DNA of 64,000 nt, taken from the NCBI GenBank assembly GCA_963565915.1, contig OY751485.1, forward strand, positions 5,208,001 to 5,272,000. Reading direction: 5' to 3'. Positions 54,817 through 64,000 of this stretch are shown here, piece by piece. The translations under genes and the position numbers were made by a program. The DNA is from Entoloma clypeatum. Lineage: Eukaryota; Basidiomycota; Agaricomycetes; Agaricales; Entolomataceae. How positions within the stretch are numbered: position 1 is the stretch's first letter; every line of letters begins with the position of its first letter. Below the pieces are notes generated by a model. The model worked only from the letters and a program-made list of their open reading frames with translations. It was not told the origin of the DNA and searched no databases.

Positions 54817-56166
54817 TAATGAACCTGTTGTTCGTTACTCACAGTCCAATGTGGTCTATTTGACCCATCATTTCTGGGCAATGAGATCTTTTCATCTTGA
54901 GGGTTATTAGAACCCTCTTGGCTACGATTTTTGTGTGGGCAACAATTCTGTCGCCATGGTTTCTGTGAACTTCCAGCCCATTTTGGGCTCTTGCCATGCA
55001 TTCGCAGTTGACGGCATCTTTCAGACCACAAATGTGGTGCTGATTCTTCTGTTGAGGGTAAAGGTACCCTTGGAACTCTTGTTTCCATTGTTGGTGGTCA
55101 CATTCTATGGGTTGGTGGTGATTTAGCAACCCATTCTGACCGCCATGAAGGCAGTTGATCTGCCTTTGACAAAGGTCTTTGAATTTCAAGACCTTCTTTT
55201 GAAGTTGACGGAACTTGTGTTCCATCAAGACTGTCTAGGTCTCTTTTGCAAACAGGACCTATGGAGTCTTTACTCCATATTTTGAGACAGCTGTTGTTGT
55301 CTTCCTTCGCCGTTTTCAATTCGGTGATGATTTCTGGAGTCTCTTCATTGACTCTGGAGGAGGTTATTTTAACCTCTGTTCCTTGATTCATATTAATGAA
55401 AATGTTTCCGTTCTCTTCTTTAGACTCTTTGAGAGAGTTGGAAGACTTAGAAGTCTTCCATTCTAGTCTGTTGACTACATATCATGGACTTATTGAACTT
55501 TCAATTGAAGACTTAATAGTCTTCACTTCTTCACAATCCACTTTGGAGTGGTGGTCAACACCATCTCCGTGGTTCAGAAGTTGATGAGGCTCATAAGCCT
55601 CATGGTTTCTTTCTGCGACAATATCTTGATGTTGCGTGGCTTCTCTGTTTGAAGACATAACTGTCTTCATATCTCCGTTCTGTTGACCTTCGCAACTCTG
55701 CGAATGGTATCTCAATACCAAATTCTCGGTTCGACATGTGTTGACTGTGACAAGGCAGTCAAGTCCACCCTAGTAGACTTTGCTACATGTAATATAGTAC
55801 TTGCAAAATATGTAGACGAGGTCTCCAGTTTGCAACAACTGGACCTCAAGTCTTTTGAGAGGCTTCTCGACACATTCGACGCAATGGAATGGCTCGGAAA
55901 TGAGCCATTTCCATATAAGGAAATGCCAGCTGGCAGCAAAGGTGCCAGCTCATCCCGAAAAAGGGAGCTCTGAGTGAACTCCTGGGGGCCAGACAACTCA
56001 AAGGATGCCATAAGCTGTGTGTAGGTGACACAGCTAGGCACTAAGCAAAAGAGGAGGCTTCTAAGTGAAGCCTCTGGGCCGGATGGGGTTGGTGCAGCTA
56101 GAGAGCTGATAGCAATGGGGGTGTTCCCCTGTAGCAGTTGATAGCAGTTAAGGATAGCTTAAAAAA
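54817..56166. other. Micro-hairpin array, segment 4 of element G interior
   Basis: Examples: GAGGGTT/AACCCTC near 54898-54916; GAGGCT-CATA-AGCCTC near 55587-55602; GAAGACA/TGTCTTC near 55652-55670; GGAAATG-AGC-CATTTCC at 55896-55912; GAGGCTTC-TAAGT-GAAGCCTC at 56054-56074. Frames of ~100-130 codons exist on the minus strand (for example 55712-56041, 54839-55228) with no recognisable domain. Confidence 0.78.
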
Positions 56167-56350
56167 TGTAACACTTCTGTTACGGGTAAAGCCTCAATCT
56201 CACAAAACAAGGTAAGCTTGACCAAAATCTGGTATTGGCTATACAATATCTTGTGAGGTAAAAGGCTCACTGTTACATAAGTGGCTGTACTCAGCCTAAT
56301 ATGGTAACTCCAATGACCAACTGATGACCATGCCAATCCCACTCGTTACA
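56167..56350 (-). repeat. Element G 5' LTR (right)
   Basis: 184 bp, paired with 36403-36585. It is followed by the duplication CGTTC at 56351-56355. Confidence 0.85.
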
Positions 56351-56410
56351 CGTTCCTTGTGTATTCATTGTATTTTTGATAATAGCAGCTACTTCTTTCT
56401 ATGCGCTGAC

Positions 56411-56825
56411 TGTAAGGGTGACCTTACAATCCAAGACTCGAACTCAGATACTTGCAAGGGAGATCCGAAGTTTAGATTGAGCAGTCTGATAAGTAATACA
56501 ACACACACCTTGCAATGGAGATCTGAAGAGAAAGTTCTAAGGATTCCCCTGCAAGCTAGCGAGATAAATAGTAAAATGAGATATGAAATAAGAGATAAAA
56601 TGAGACGCATGAATGATGAGCAATGATTGGGAGTAGCGATGAAGGATGAATGGAAACAAGATGAATAATAGTACCTGCGATCCGACGTGCGGAGTCGTCA
56701 GATGTGGAGAGGTGGATAAGATGTCGGAGACAGTGGATACAATTGGAGGATGTCGGAGATGGTGGAATAGAAAGGAAAGGAAGAAAGGAAAGGAAAAGTG
56801 AAAAGTGAAAGTGGTTGCCCTTACA
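56411..56825 (-). mobile_element. Solo LTR of the gypsy A family
   Basis: It is 415 bp, TGTAAGGGT...GCCCTTACA on the plus strand, flanked by the perfect duplication CTGAC (56406-56410 and 56826-56830). Oriented opposite to gypsy A. It is what remains after LTR-LTR recombination. Confidence 0.93.
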
Positions 56826-56830
56826 CTGAC

Positions 56831-57834
56831 GTCTTCTTACGAAACTGTCAACAGGTTATGTCTCTATCCCTTCAACAATTAACTGATACTGCTGCAACGC
56901 TACCCTCATCCCTCGTCCTGGTATGCCCCCATCTCATCTTGCCTGAAATCACTTCTCATTGGTTATCAGGACTTTGTCCATTCCACCGAACATGCCAAAA
57001 GCCTTCTCCAGAAGGCACGCCAGAAGAAAGAACGATCTCGACTTTTGAAGGAGTATGCTGACAGATGTGTCGAACGCACTCTTGGTTATGCACAACTTGC
57101 AGATCGCCGCGTATTTGAAGCTGATCTGGAGATGGGCCACCTCACCACCATGCTTGAAGAAGATGGACTTCTGGTGAATATGTTCTTTCCCATCCATGGA
57201 ACATCCCATCTTGGAGATTGGATTCAAAACAGTATGTAACCATTTTTCTTACATTTTTCTCTGTTGTAAAGAAATGTTACTCTGAATTATGTTGTGACAG
57301 TCCCTGGGCATAGCACATTAAAAGTAACTTTGGATTAGCTTTTCATATGAGTTGCTCCCTTCATGTTTAAGTAGGCCTCTGATATTTATTGGGATCACAC
57401 GAACTGGGGTCTCAGCCATCAGGGTCTTGGTCCATAAACTGAAATGAATGATTTTTTTTTTGATTTTTTTTTATCCACATAACACCAACTCCCACAGTCA
57501 GTACCGCCAACTCCCGCAGCTTCAACATGTCTCCCAGGTCAAATGCACCCAAATCTAGCACACTGGAACAAGGTATGTCTATGGTTTCTGACTTAATCAA
57601 TTTCCCTGTCTAACAAGACCTCGCTAGAAAGACATCAGCTGCCTCTGCGGTCTTCACATGGGAAGGTGGGGGCTCTCGAGAAGCTGCAAAAAGCCATAGA
57701 CAACATATGCCCCGATCTTGTCAAGCCCCCTGCCCCCCTGAAGAGAAAACCATTGGCAGATGCTCCTGAAGGTCTTGTCAAAAATGAAATGGCCCCACCG
57801 GCTCTGAAAAAGTGCAAAGGCTCAAGGTAATGTA
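56831..57834 (+). pseudogene. Host gene pieces, unknown, coiled-coil region and basic tail
   Basis: Plausible exons: (a) 56970-57232, read from a likely acceptor TTATCAG: DFVHSTEHAKSLLQKARQKK, then RSRLLKEYADRC and ADLEMGHLTTMLEEDGLL, a helical, charged coiled-coil-like region; donor near GTATGTAA at 57232. (b) about 57485-57571, PTVSTANSRSFNMSPRSNAP, with a donor GTATGTCT at 57572. (c) about 57615-57829, ALEKLQKAIDNICPDLVKPP, then LKRKPLADAPEG and ALKKCKGSR-stop. Joins are inferred. I recognise no family. The solo LTR and element G lie just upstream, so its 5' part may be disrupted. 57835-57990 shows nothing. Confidence 0.4.
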
Positions 57835-58107
57835 TCAATGGTTACATCTATTAGGATGCTTCTGATACAATGCCTCACAAAACTGATTCAATGTTTGCTA
57901 CTTTGTGAATACCTTCAAAATAACTTTGCAAATAATGCCAATCAAAAGAAGGTATTGGTACCTGGTTAAAAGCCCTGCTTCAGGACTCTCAGAATCTGCA
58001 GTAATTATGTAATTCCCATAAATAATGATCAATATATGATCAAATTACTCCAGGGACTCATTGAATCAGTTTTGTGAGTATGTACAATAAATACAGTATT
58101 TTATACT

Positions 58108-58690
58108 TTAGTACTTGGTATTACCCCCCTTAGCTTTGATTACTGCCTCTACCCTTCTTGGCATACTTTCTATCAGGTTTTGACACACTTCTGGCTCTAT
58201 ATTATTCCACACCTCTGCTGCTCTGTCCCAAATCTCCCAGACTCCCTTGGGTGGTGTTGGATATTCATTCAACTTCCTTTCAGAGGTGTTCAATAGGATT
58301 GAGGTCTGGGGACTGTGCAGGCCAATCCAGCAGAGCAATATTCTTGCTGTCCATCCATTTTTTGGCCTTCTTGGAGGTGTGCTTGGGGTCATTGTCCTGC
58401 TGAAAAATGATCTCCTCTTCAGAGATTTGGAGATGACAGTGTTGATGTGTTTGGTAGCCTGCACAGCATTGGAGGCTCTCCCTGAGGTGATTTGTGAAAG
58501 TATGTTTCGTGTGTTGGTGGGAGAAAGCTTGGATGGATGACCACCAGAAGAGAGATTGCGATGAGGAAGAAGATTCTGAAGCACTCTGGAGACAGTTGGT
58601 TGGCTGACACCCAGGTTAGAGGCAATATGACGAGTGGAGTGACCATTGGAGGCCAGAGAAAGAATGTTTTCCTTGTGGGAAGAGGAGATA
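58108..58690 (-). pseudogene. Tc1/mariner transposase 2, centre deleted
   Basis: The N-terminal part (near 58690-58440) and C-terminus (GVWEIWDRAAEVWNNIEPEV, then IESMPRRVEAVIKAKGG, to 58108) match the transposase at 51253-52272. Most of the catalytic domain (WSDETK up to the N-D-P-K-H region) is missing, and the remaining centre is frame-shifted. Non-functional. The first codons are split off by gypsy C. Confidence 0.8.
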
Positions 58691-58691
58691 G

Positions 58692-59059
58692 TATAAGGGC
58701 GACCTTACGATCCAAGACTCAAACTCAGATACTTGCAAGGGAGATCCGAAGTTTAGATTGAGCAGTCTGATAAGTAATACAACACACACCTTGCAAGGGA
58801 GATCTGAAGAGAAAGTTCTAAGGATTCCCCTGCAAGCTAGCAAGATAAATAGTAAAATGAGATATGAAATAAGAGATAAAACGAGACGCATGAATGATGA
58901 GCAATGATCGGGAGTAGCGATGAAGGATGCGTCGGATGCGGAGAGGCGGATAAGATGTCGGAGCCAGCGGATACAATCAGAGGACATCGGAGATGGTGGA
59001 ATAGAAAGGAAAGAAAGAAAGAAAAGGAAAAGTGAAAAGTGAAAGTGGTTGCCCTTACA
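58692..59059 (-). repeat. Gypsy C 3' LTR
   Basis: 368 bp, ending GCCCTTACA. The purine tract AAGGGGGGGTGA (minus strand) lies at 59060-59071. It contains the AGAAAGTTCT complement at 58810-58819. Confidence 0.9.
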
Positions 59060-59340
59060 TCACCCCCCCTTCAAGGCACGGCGTCTCGACGTGTCAGGCG
59101 AAATGAGTCAAATATCGCAGCGGCGATCCGCCGTGGAGCTCCCGGATGACGTTGGTAGAAGTCACGGACTACTCCAGGAATTCTCTTCATAGCCATATCC
59201 CTTCCATTTGACCAAGAATTGAAGCTTGCCTCAATGCAGTCAGCTGTCCAAGAGGTTTTCCACATCGTACTCCAATTCTTCTCCGACTACCGTTGGAGGC
59301 AGAGGAGAGCGGACTTGGCATTGGAAAGGGTCGTTGGGAA

Positions 59341-61770
59341 CTAGTGAAAGTCTGACGACATGGAATACTGGGTGAACGCGGGACATGGAAGGGGAAGGCA
59401 AAGTTCGTAGGCATGTGTTCCGACAGGTCGGACCACTGGGAAAGGGCCTACATATTGATGTGCAAGTTTTTTTGTGGGTCGGGTGGTTTTGAGGTCTGAT
59501 GAGTCTAAAAAGACCTTGTCCCCTGGGCGGAATGTTGGAGTGGTGCTCCGATGCTGGTTGTAGTATCGTGCCATGTCGTCTTTTGCCTTTGTCAGTGCTG
59601 CGCGAGCCTCCTCTAGACCGGACTTCATCTGCTGGCTGAAATCCGCTACCACCTCAATCTCCGTCCCCTTCTCGCAAGGTTCGAATCCCATGCGCGGATG
59701 GCGGCCGGTGTCAATGTAGAATGGAGTTTGACATGTCGATGCGTGAACATGGTTGTTGTATGCAAATTCAGCCATCGGAAGCCATTCGTCCCAATCGTCT
59801 TGATGTTCATTGACGAATAGGCGAAGGTATTATTCCAATCCTTGATTGACCCACTCTGTCTGTCCATCCGACTGCGGATGGTAGGCTGTTGAGGCAGCAA
59901 CCTTAATGTTAAGCAGCCTGTATAGTTCGCGCGTGAACTTGGCAACAAACTGTGGTCCTCGGTCGGAGACAATGGCCTCCGGTAGTCCATGGAGTTTCCA
60001 GACATTTTGAACATAGGAGCGTGCAGTCCTGAGTGCGGAGATGTCAGAGTGTGTCGGGATGAAGTGTCCCCGCTTCCCTACTGAGTCCACTATGACCATG
60101 ATAGAGTCGTAGCCGTGGGCTTCTGGTAGTTCAGTAATGAAGTCAACACTGGTTACTTGCCATCGCTCCGTGGGGACTGGTAGCGGATTGAGCTCTCCGG
60201 AGGGCGGAATGCGTCGGACCTTGGTGTGGAGGCATGGGTCGCATGTCTTGCAATATTGACCTATCAAACGAGACATGTGTGGCCACCAGTAATTGCGTGA
60301 CACCAGTTCCAAGGTTTTCCACCATCCAGGATGTCTGGCCACCGGAGTGTCATGGTGTTGTGTGAGGATCCCATGATGCAGCTGGGGATTGTTAGGAACA
60401 TAGATACGATCCCTGAAGTAGAGCAAACCTTCCACTTGCCTCCACTCCGCACTAGGGATGGACCCCCACTCCGACTGTCGGAGAGACTTGGAAGGGTGGA
60501 TCCGACCAGTTGCAAGGTTTTCCTCCAAAAACACGTCGAGTTCCTTCTGTTTGTTCGGAGCAAGCAGATATACCTTACAACCCACCGGAGAGGCGTCCGG
60601 AACAAGTTCAATGGCGTGGTCCCAAGTCCGCTCTTCCGGTAAGGTGTCGAAAGAGGTCTTTGAGAATACTTCTTCAAAGTCAAACAAGTGGTCTGGTACA
60701 GAGTCACAGAAAGATTTAGGTTTTTGGTTACTGAGGAAGGCCTCCGATAGATGTTGCAAGATATTGGATGAAGCGCGGATGAACTCCGCCTCCGCGGGTA
60801 CTGTTCTGACAAAAAGGCGGTCTCCCTCCTCAAACTCATCCTCTTCCTCAGCATCTTCCGTGAACTCCTCCACTTCCTCTCCTTCTGTGACGTCCTCCAC
60901 CCATGGGCCACGTGGAGCCTCCTCCTCTAGACCGGATGTCGGAGTGGAACCCATCTGACAGGCTCGGATGCGGACTTGTTCAAACTTCCGCTCCTTCTGC
61001 TCTTGGGCTGCCTCCTGGTGGCATGTCTGGCATTGTGCAGGACACCAGCTCATCTTCACTTCCCCTGACGTCCAATCTACCTCGGGGTTGTGTTCTTTGA
61101 GCCAAGTGAAGCCTAACACGATTTCTTGTTTTCCCAAACTTGTGACTGCAAGCTGGGTCCGTTCCGAGTGATCCCGATAGCGGAGCACTACATCCAACAC
61201 CTCTGTTATTGCTCCGGCCTTGTTTGGAGTTCCGTCGATGTTGTATACTGGAATTGCGCATTGTAGTTTTCGAGTAGAGAGTCGATGTTTCTCGACCAGA
61301 GTGCGTTCAATAAATGACCCTGTTGCCCTGCTGTTGAGTAAGGCCTTTTGTGATAGTGTGTCTTTGGTGTTGGTAGTTTCAAGAACTATGTCTAGTTCAA
61401 TAGAATTGTCGGAGTGAGCGGAGGCGAGGACATATTGTTTTGGAAGCCGACGCTTCCATTTAGAGAGGCAGAGGCAGATGGGATTTGCAGAGTTGGGTGC
61501 GACTATGGGATCATTTGCAGGCTTAGAAATGGAGGGTATAGGATCATATTGTTCCATAAATAAGGCAGCATAATGATTTTTAGCAGACAACAAGGGTGCA
61601 CTGTTCACTCGCTGTGGGGAGGAAAATCCTCCTGTCCTTCCTCTGACTCCGCAGACTCTGTGTGCAGAACGGAGTTGCCTTCCGCTGCGTCCTTGACCAC
61701 GAGTTGTTCCATAACAAACTTGTCCTGCTCCTCCGTTGTCATGAAGCGAACATCGAAGTGAAGGGGGCAT
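59341..61770 (-). pseudogene. Gypsy C Pol: protease fused in frame to integrase, RT and RNase H deleted
   Basis: The 646-codon frame (61770-59830) reads protease ALLNSRATGSFIE (same NSR as A) up to ENLATGRIHPSKSL. It then jumps directly to SIPSAEWRQVEGLLYFRDRI and the integrase (YWWPHMSRLIGQYCKTCDPC, DFITELPEAHGYDSIMVIV, VSDRGPQFVAKF, AYHPQSDGQTEWVNQGLE-stop). Compared with A about 1.36 kb (the end of the pre-RT region, RT and RNase H) is gone, with the frame kept. The TAA after QGLE is shared with A. A second piece (59775-59341) holds the integrase C-terminal part, and 59071-59300 a chromodomain remnant with the same TGA stops as A. Confidence 0.9.
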
Positions 61771-62759
61771 TCACGACTAAAGTGACCCGTTTTGTTACAT
61801 CTGAAGCATGCATTGGCATTCTTGCCTTTGATGTGTGAAGTATCAATGTCCATTGCATTAGGGTCCCTTGTCAGCGGAGCGGATGCGGATGCGAGCGGAG
61901 CTGTACGCGGAGTGAATGGAATGTAGGGGCGAGGGAATACTGAGGTGCCAGGTACTCTTGGTCCGACAACATTGCGGAAGGCGGAGGTGTGGGTCGGAGC
62001 AGTGGCTTTGAAGGCTTTGTTGGCAATCCTATTGTCATCATTGACTCATGCTGCAGAGTACCACTCATCGGGGTTGTTATCTGCAGGCTGTCTGTGGGTC
62101 AGGGTGGCAATCTCGTTCTGAATGTTGGAACGGAGACCATGGCGGAATTTGAGTACGATGTTGGTATCCTCCTGATAGCCCGCTTTGTCAATGTAGTCTT
62201 TGAACTCGTCAATATAGGTCTCGACATCCCATTGACCTTGATAATAGGATTCTCCTTCAAGGATCAGTCTCGCATCCTGTTCCTCATTCTTTGGAGTGAA
62301 CTCCGCTGTAAAGACTGCACGGAAGTCCACCCAAGTCCGATAAGGCGGAGCACCGGTCCTCCGCTCCTGTCGGATAATGTGATCCACAAAGCATGCTGCG
62401 CGTCCACTCTTCATGAAAGATAAGGCCCAATAAATTTTAGCGTGGTTGTCTGTGAACTGTTCCAGAGCCAGCCCCATAAACAATTCACAGGAGTTTAGAA
62501 AGGTCCAGCCATTTGCGCGTGATCTGTCAAAGTCCGACAGATTGGCAGGTTTTGCTTGATGCACACCCAGATTGGCCGGAGCGAGTGGAGCGGGTATAAT
62601 AGCAGGTGCGGGAGCAGGTGGGATAGGTGGCAGAGCTGGGGCAGGAATTGCATTGAAGGCAAGGAGGAGTTGGTCAAGTTGAGTCGAGATATCAGCGAGA
62701 GTTTGATGTTGTTCCTGAAACTCGTGCTCGAGCTGTTCAAGGCGATTGGGGTCATCCAT
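61605..62759 (-). pseudogene. Gypsy C Gag, start lost, TGA in middle
   Basis: The first ATG of copy A is ACG here, leaving MDDPNRLEQLEHEFQEQHQT (62759) as the first methionine. TGA at 62046-62048 (WYSAA-stop) stands where A has CGA. Around 61860-62040 the frame is disturbed, then the knuckle CFRCNKTGHFSRECP and acidic tail follow to 61605. Without the knuckle the product cannot package RNA properly. Confidence 0.88.
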
Positions 62760-62920
62760 TACTATGCGCGGAGCAGAATCACCAGTTACAGAGAGGTAAT
62801 TAGAAGAACTGGAAGGGGTGTGAGATGTATCGGAGTTGGACGCAGATGAAGCTGCTCCGAAGTGCGGAATCGTGACAATGATGCAATCGGACCCGGTCCA
62901 ATTAGAAGAGAACTTTCTAC

Positions 62921-63024
62921 TGTAAGGGCGACCTTACGATCCAAGACTCAAACTCAGATACTTGCAAGGGAGATCTGAAGTTTAGATTGAGCAGTCTGAT
63001 AAGTAATACATGGTTGCCCTTACA
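62921..63024 (-). repeat. Gypsy C 5' LTR, internally deleted
   Basis: 104 bp. The sequence goes from AAGTAATACA (to about 63010) straight to TGGTTGCCCTTACA, omitting ~264 bp present in the 3' LTR. The primer-binding site at 62909-62918 remains. Confidence 0.88.
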
Positions 63025-63154
63025 GATAGGGCGCATGATCAATTATGGAGGCTGTTGAGGTTGGATTCTTCTTATACAACTTTCCTTGACAACCCATCAG
63101 GGTTCTATTCAAGTTCCATCAGTAAGTAATGACAACTGGTTACCATACAACCAG

Positions 63155-63364
63155 TGGGGTGGTCCTGGTTCATCTTTTTTGAAAAACAAAGACCACTCCC
63201 CCTGATTCTATCCAGTTCATAGGTTTGGACTGGTTTTTTGGCCAAAAAACCGGTTGAAACTGGTTCTGATCTTAGCTTTTCAGAGAGACCACTCACCTGG
63301 TCTTGGTCTCTGGTCTCAAAAATTTTAGACAAAAAACCGGATCAGACCAGACCTTGAAACACTA
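63155..63364. repeat. hAT-type element end fragment
   Basis: A motif-rich end (GGTTTTTTGGCCAAAAAACC, ACTGGT/ACCAGT copies) finishing CTTGAAACACTA at 63364. No matching left end or duplication was found; it truncates the Tc1 element on its left. Confidence 0.55.
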
Positions 63365-64000
63365 ACCTTTGGTGACCAATGAAACCCTCTTGCAAGGCCC
63401 TGGTGAGCCCAAATTTGTCCAACTAGCCAATGATCAACGCTTTGGTTTCCAGATGAACAACAACGCTGTGGTGAATGGGGTTGCACAATATGGTCTTCAA
63501 TCCTACATCACAAGGCTGGCACTCCCTTGTTCCTTTATCTAACCTGGGTGCCCCCAGTTTTCAAGTGACTTGGCAGATGCCATCCCAGGCTGTCAACGGC
63601 AGTTTTGGTGTTCAAATGAACAACACCGTGTTGAACAGCTCACTTCCACATTCCACGCCATCACAGCGCTGCCAGCTCACAATGCCGCCAGTATCTTATC
63701 CCCCAACACTGTTGTCTCTTATGTACATCTGCTCCCCTTTTTCCTTCACCTAATCTAGATGCACCTAGTTCCAAAGCAACAAGGTGGCCCGAGGCTGTCA
63801 ACAGCCATCACATGTCGAACCTTCACACTTAAATAAAACTGATTGGCAACTACAAGGCAAGTCTGCATATCTTACATCCAATATATATTTGGTTCAACCT
63901 TGCATTTTTGCTAGGTGATGATGAAGACGGAAGTGATGATGACTTTGAAGATGAAGAGCAAGATGGCAACAATGAATATCAAAGTGGTGCCTATGAGTCT
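63365..64000 (+). pseudogene. Partial gene at the right edge, acidic segment
   Basis: 63374-63530 reads ETLLQGPGEPKFVQLANDQR, then FGFQMNNNAVVNG. Near the edge, after a likely acceptor (TTGCTAG at 63911-63917), a strongly acidic run DDEDGSDDDFEDEEQDGNNE continues to the window end. These may be exons of one host or transposon gene extending past 64000. No family was recognised and intron limits are unclear, so intact or broken status cannot be decided. Confidence 0.3.

Larger units (their letters stand above)
36403..56350 (-). mobile_element. LTR element G, non-autonomous, hairpin-saturated interior; holds four nested elements
   Basis: LTRs of 183 bp (36403-36585) and 184 bp (56167-56350), TGTAAC...GTTACA, are flanked by the perfect duplication CGTTC (36398-36402 and 56351-56355). 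A purine tract (GAAGGGGGATA on the minus strand) adjoins the left LTR, so the element is read right to left. Removing gypsy B with A inside it (37690-49733), the Tc1 element (51012-52633) and the MITE (54311-54808) leaves ~5.8 kb. That remainder has no recognisable gag, protease, RT or integrase but is packed with short inverted repeats (see the separate entry). It is best described as a non-autonomous LTR element. The class is inferred from LTR ends, TSD length and purine tract. Confidence 0.8.
58692..63024 (-). mobile_element. Ty3/gypsy C, internally deleted relative of gypsy A
   Basis: It is 4,333 bp, flanked by GATAG (58687-58691 and 63025-63029). 3' LTR 58692-59059 (368 bp; first bases TATAAGG instead of TGTAAGG). 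5' LTR 62921-63024, only 104 bp because of an internal deletion that removed TATA box and transcript start. The RT-RNase H segment is deleted in frame (see Pol). Same family as A with shared disabling mutations. Confidence 0.93.
58000..63154 (-). mobile_element. Tc1/mariner element 2, decayed, split by gypsy C
   Basis: The left part (58000-58691) has the terminal-repeat motif GGACTCATTGAATCAGTTTT (near 58054) and transposase remnants. The right part (63025-63154) holds the leader, matching 120-230 of this window in reverse complement. They join at the GATAG duplication around gypsy C. The exact outer ends and TA duplications were not resolved; the right end is truncated by a hAT-type fragment at 63155. 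Confidence 0.75.

Noticed and set aside
56167..56350. An independent solo LTR
   Set aside because: It lacks its own flanking duplication, but CGTTC on its right matches CGTTC left of 36403, so it is one end of element G.

Overview
The window is a transposon-dense piece of a fungal nuclear genome, most likely a basidiomycete (Agaricomycetes). The evidence is Ty3/gypsy chromoviruses with C-terminal chromodomains, a Ty1/copia element, a DIRS-like reverse transcriptase, Tc1/mariner and hAT-type DNA elements, remains of the alpha-kinase-like and integrase-core-like gene families typical of mushrooms, and a 56-nt GT-AG intron in a small secreted-protein gene. No rRNA, tRNA, CRISPR or bacterial feature was recognised. 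There is one 200-N assembly gap (16697-16896).

Layout. 1-2.1 kb: a Tc1/mariner end, a dispersed non-coding repeat and a dead integrase-core gene. 2.2-10.9 kb: an alpha-kinase-like gene broken by a 0.5-kb hAT-type MITE (TSD ACAGCATC), itself split by a full-length copia element (3057-8841, TSD AGTCC). 11.6-22.8 kb: gypsy element E (minus strand, TSD CTCAT) with gypsy element D (plus strand) nested in its gag region next to the gap. 22.8-31 kb: the only clearly intact host gene (a six-cysteine small secreted protein, 25381-25634), an unknown ORF, several repeats, and a DIRS-like element carrying a solo LTR (TSD GTTAG). 31.9-36.3 kb: two related composite elements with inverted minisatellite arms. 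36.4-56.35 kb: one 5.8-kb non-autonomous LTR element (G, TSD CGTTC) stretched to 20 kb by nested insertions: gypsy B (TSD AGGTA), which contains gypsy A (TSD GCTAT), plus a Tc1 element (TSD TA) and a hAT-type MITE (8-bp TSD). 56.4-64 kb: a solo LTR (TSD CTGAC), a broken host gene, a Tc1 element split by gypsy C (TSD GATAG), and a partial gene at the right edge.

The strongest unusual signal is the interior of element G. Once the nested elements are removed, it is a nearly continuous series of short perfect or near-perfect hairpins (arms about 5-10 nt, loops usually 1-7 nt) with differing arm sequences, and no recognisable gag or pol. A second theme is that three different chromovirus families share one self-priming layout: a TATA box, 33-34 nt to the predicted transcript start, a 10-11-nt transcript 5' end exactly complementary to the primer-binding site, and that site placed 2 nt after the 5' LTR. 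A third is that most in-frame stops in the elements are CGA to TGA changes, as expected from C-to-T decay at CpG. Pieces are named A-G here for convenience only.
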